From Clostridia bacterium (GTDB lineage: Bacteria > Bacillota > Clostridia > Oscillospirales > CAG-272), in the NCBI GenBank assembly GCA_017453365.1, contig JAFTKH010000007.1, forward strand, positions 1 to 52,608: a DNA stretch of 52,608 bases. Reading direction: 5' to 3'. This document shows, piece after piece, positions 50,445 to 52,608 of this stretch (position 1 is its first letter; the number at the start of each line of letters is the position of its first letter). Below the pieces are notes generated by a model, which searched no databases, had not been told where the DNA came from, and saw only the letters and a list, made by a program, of their open reading frames with translations. The position numbers and the translations under genes are program-made.

Positions 50445-51878
50445 ATGAGGAAGATAAAATATATAAGCCTTGCTATGGCAGCCCTCCTTCTCGCTCTCTC
50501 TCCCCTCGCCGCTATGCTGGGCGCGGCCCTCTTCACACCGCCCGTCTTTGAGGATAGCTTTGTCGGCGCCCTCGACGGGAAATTCGAGCGGCTCACCTCG
50601 ATTGAGGGAGAGAAAATAGTCGTAGTCGGCGGCTCGTCCGTCGCCTTCGGCCTCGACAGCGCGGCGCTTGAGGAATACACGGGTATGCCCGTCGTCAATT
50701 TCGGACTCTACGCCGCCCTCGGCACGAAGGTAATGCTCGACCTCTCGCTCGCAGGCATCGGGGAGGGGGACGTCGTGATACTCTCCCCCGAGACAGACCC
50801 CGAGGCACTCTCGCTCTATTTCGGTGCGGACACCGTTTGGCGCGCGATAGACGGAGAGCCCTCTATGCTCGGGTATATAGATACGGATAATATGCCCGCT
50901 ATGCTCGGCGCACTGTGGGGCTACGCCTCGAGTAAGGTCAGCTATGCGACCGGCCGCGACTCCTTTTCCGATAGCGGAGTATACCTCTCGAAATACTTTA
51001 ACGAATACGGCGACTTCGCCTATCCGAGGGCCGCGAACACGATGCAGTCGTACTACGAGAGAAATAACCCGATACGCCTCGATATTAGCGCCTACGGCGC
51101 CGAGCTCGACGGGTTTATAGATTACCTGAACGCGTACGTAAAGAAATGCGAGGCCAGAGGCGCCGCCGTCTATTTTTCCTTCTCCCCGATGAACGAAATG
51201 GCGATAGCCGAGGATGAAAGGACGAGAGCGGAGCTTGTAGGCGTGCTTGAAGAGCGCCTCAACTGCCCCATAATCTCCGATATCGAGAGCTGTATTTTCG
51301 AGGCAGGCTATTTCTTTGATACCAACTTCCACCTGAACGATGCGGGCGTCACCGCGAGAACGATACGGCTCGCGAAGGATATACGGCTCGCCGAGGGAAT
51401 AGTGATGTCGGCGATAACCACCCCGGAGCCCGAGGCTCCCGCGCTTCCCGAGCTCACCGTCAGATACGACGGCTACGACGAAAACTCGGTATACTTCACT
51501 TACGCGAGGCTCGATAGCGGCGGCTATGCCATCACCGGGCTTACCGAGGAGGGGAGGGAGATGACCTCTCTGACAGTGCCGAAGGGATACGGAGGATATA
51601 TCGTCGAGGCCGTGGCCGAGGGCGCCTTCTCGGGCTCGAGGCTCGAGAGCCTGACCGTCCCCGCCGACTCAAGCCTCGCATACTTTGAAAACGGCGCGTT
51701 CCTTGGCGCAGCCGGCCTTCGCGACCTCTGGATTTATAAAGCCTCGGGCGACGACCTGGCTCCCCCCGAGAGCTTCGCGGGAGTACACCGCGATTTCCGC
51801 GTCCACGTTCCGGAGGGCTCGGATTTCTCCTACCACTACTATTGGAGCGAGAGAGGACTTACCTTCGTGGAAGAATAA
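50445..51878 (+). CDS. SGNH-hydrolase-like protein with C-terminal LRR_5
   Basis: 477 aa from ATG 50445 (GGAG six bases upstream). N-terminal membrane anchor or uncleaved signal (about 8-30). SGNH block I GGSSVAFG at 62-69 (Ser64), block V NFHLND at 294-299 (His296, Asp299), in the same order as AlgX/DltD-like proteins. After a Pro/Glu linker (about 325-338) comes a BspA-like leucine-rich-repeat block (about 355-432, AEGAFSGSRLESLTVP, FENGAFLGAAGLRD). Same two-domain idea as the large lipoprotein upstream of MBOAT, in reverse order. Likely external acyl acceptor or transfer partner of the MBOAT protein. Confidence 0.75.
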   Translation: MRKIKYISLAMAALLLALSPLAAMLGAALFTPPVFEDSFVGALDGKFERLTSIEGEKIVVVGGSSVAFGLDSAALEEYTGMPVVNFGLYAALGTKVMLDLSLAGIGEGDVVILSPETDPEALSLYFGADTVWRAIDGEPSMLGYIDTDNMPAMLGALWGYASSKVSYATGRDSFSDSGVYLSKYFNEYGDFAYPRAANTMQSYYERNNPIRLDISAYGAELDGFIDYLNAYVKKCEARGAAVYFSFSPMNEMAIAEDERTRAELVGVLEERLNCPIISDIESCIFEAGYFFDTNFHLNDAGVTARTIRLAKDIRLAEGIVMSAITTPEPEAPALPELTVRYDGYDENSVYFTYARLDSGGYAITGLTEEGREMTSLTVPKGYGGYIVEAVAEGAFSGSRLESLTVPADSSLAYFENGAFLGAAGLRDLWIYKASGDDLAPPESFAGVHRDFRVHVPEGSDFSYHYYWSERGLTFVEE

Positions 51879-51906
51879 GAAAAAGGCAGCAGCGCTGCCT
51901 TTTTCT
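51879..51906 (+). terminator. Intrinsic terminator of the surface-protein cassette
   Basis: AAAAAGGCAGC (to 51890) / AGC / GCTGCCTTTTT (51894-51904). It lies right after the stop codon and has a U-run on both strands, so it may also serve the minus-strand repressor gene. Confidence 0.9.
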
Positions 51907-51915
51907 TAATTAAGT

Positions 51916-52037
51916 GGCTGATTCATTTCGGTAAAACCTAAAGAAAAAACGAAAGGCGCTTCGCACTAAGAATACAGAGCTTTTCGCTTTAAAACTCAAA
52001 ATAGCCTTTATTTCTCTGTATTCTTAATGACTCAGCC
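51916..52037. repeat. Palindromic MITE-like element
   Basis: Termini GGCTGATTCATT (51916-51927) and AATGACTCAGCC (52026-52037) are inverted with 11/12 match, and inside lies a perfect 13-base inverted repeat TAAGAATACAGAG (51967-51979) / CTCTGTATTCTTA (52014-52026). About 122 bases, no gene. It resembles a small non-autonomous mobile element, though no copy elsewhere in the window was found. Confidence 0.5.
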
Positions 52038-52044
52038 CCTTTTC

Positions 52045-52608
52045 CTATACCACCGCGCTTTGAAAAGCTACGGCCTTACCGATAATCTTCACCTCGTCGA
52101 GCTCGTTCTTTACGTAGACGAGCGGCGCGTATCTCGGATTTTCGGGAGAGAGGACCAGCTTACCCTCGTCGGGGTAGAAATACACACGCTTGAGTGTCGC
52201 CTCGTCGCCTATTATAACCGCCGCTATCTCGCCGTTATCGACGAGGCTCTGCTGCCTTATGAAAACTATGTCCCCGTCGTAAATTCTCGCCCCCGTCATA
52301 GAGTCGCCGTGCGCCCGCAGGCAAAAATCCGCGTCAATAGCTCCGCCGAGCGTTACGAAGCTGCCGCGCTCCTCGGCGGCGTATATCGGCTCGCCGCAGG
52401 CTATCTCGCCGAGCATCGGTATCTTCTTGAGCGACAGGGGGGCGCCCTCTGTGTCCGGCTCCTCGTCCTCCCAGCCCATAAGCTCCGACGGTGAGGTGCC
52501 CAGCGCCGTCGCGAGGCTCTCAATCTTTCTTGGCGGTATGTTCGATATAACACCGTTCTCGTAGCGGTGTATGGTCTGCTTGCTCGTTCCTATAAGCTCC
52601 GCCAGCTC
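52045..52608 (-). CDS. S24 peptidase repressor (LexA/CI-like), 5' end cut off
   Basis: 188 codons are in view; the start is beyond the window edge. Residues near the edge encode the end of a Cro/CI-type helix-turn-helix (ELAELIGTSKQTIHRYENGVISNIPPRKIESLATALGTSPSEL), and the rest is an S24 self-cleaving peptidase: cleavage site region IACGEP (Cys-Gly), nucleophile Ser in HGDSMTGARIYDGD, and the Lys in ATLKRVYF. It is the type that self-cleaves when RecA is activated. LexA itself usually has a winged HTH, so this is more like a phage/ICE CI or HdiR-type repressor. Targets are unknown. Confidence 0.85.
   Translation of the reverse strand, partial: ELAELIGTSKQTIHRYENGVISNIPPRKIESLATALGTSPSELMGWEDEEPDTEGAPLSLKKIPMLGEIACGEPIYAAEERGSFVTLGGAIDADFCLRAHGDSMTGARIYDGDIVFIRQQSLVDNGEIAAVIIGDEATLKRVYFYPDEGKLVLSPENPRYAPLVYVKNELDEVKIIGKAVAFQSAVV

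Noticed and set aside
50328-51332. 334-aa antisense frame over the SGNH-LRR gene
   Set aside because: Opposite a gene with a clear signal, active-site motifs and ribosome-binding site.

Overview
The window looks like chromosome of an uncultured, probably gut-dwelling, member of the Clostridia (Bacillota). The reasons are Gram-positive-type GGAGG ribosome-binding sites, sigma-A promoters with 17-base spacers, a dimeric class II glycyl-tRNA synthetase, mini-RNase III, SepF/YlmG/YggS cell-division genes, a SafA-like LysM-CAP protein, and BspA-type (LRR_5) and InlB-type repeats in surface proteins. No rRNA or tRNA gene was recognised. All identifications come from reading the sequence; no database search was possible.

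Layout. (1) 91-4553 (+): hpt, mtaB, glyS, luxS, mtnN, a compact housekeeping operon behind a strong promoter; LuxS and MtnN together detoxify S-adenosylhomocysteine and make AI-2. (2) 4747-7122 (-): XPD/DinG-type iron-sulfur helicase with its own promoter. (3) 7203-19777 (-): fifteen tightly packed, intact genes forming a virus-derived head and packaging cassette: small and large terminase, portal, an internal helical protein, a 49-aa gene, scaffold-like protein, decoration-like protein, major capsid protein, P22 gp4-like and gp10-like connector/tail proteins (the latter with an inserted leucine-rich-repeat domain), two small proteins and three membrane proteins. No integrase, replication, regulator, lysis, prohead-protease or tail-tape-measure gene is present. 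This is the best candidate in the window for an undescribed system. (4) 20117-24170 (-): a GH-A/GH42-like hydrolase, MurQ and a helix-turn-helix/MurNAc-kinase fusion, a self-regulated amino-sugar recycling operon. (5) 24456-26381 (-): ABC-F ATPase, divergent from (6) 26742-32839 (+): argG, argH, a polar amino-acid ABC transporter and argF, with paired ARG boxes in front.

(7) 33153-36947 (-): LysM-CAP protein, then rluD, lspA, yggT, sepF and yggS, the usual Gram-positive division/lipoprotein cluster. (8) 37131-45609 (+): a membrane-anchored protein of uncertain function, mrnC, hisS (apparently with an AUA start), a YgiQ-type radical SAM protein, pcrA/uvrD behind a 576-base non-coding stretch with six DnaA-box-like 9-mers, and a HAD phosphatase. 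(9) 45606-51878 (+): a surface-modification cassette with a small lipoprotein, a large InlB-repeat/LRR/SGNH lipoprotein, a small membrane protein, an MBOAT O-acyltransferase and a second SGNH-LRR protein. (10) 52045-52608 (-): an S24-peptidase repressor (LexA/CI-like) cut by the window edge.

The intergenic regions hold several unassigned structures: a 130-nt nested hairpin (33911-34040), a palindromic MITE-like element (51916-52037) and a repeat-like stretch after argF (32840-33126).
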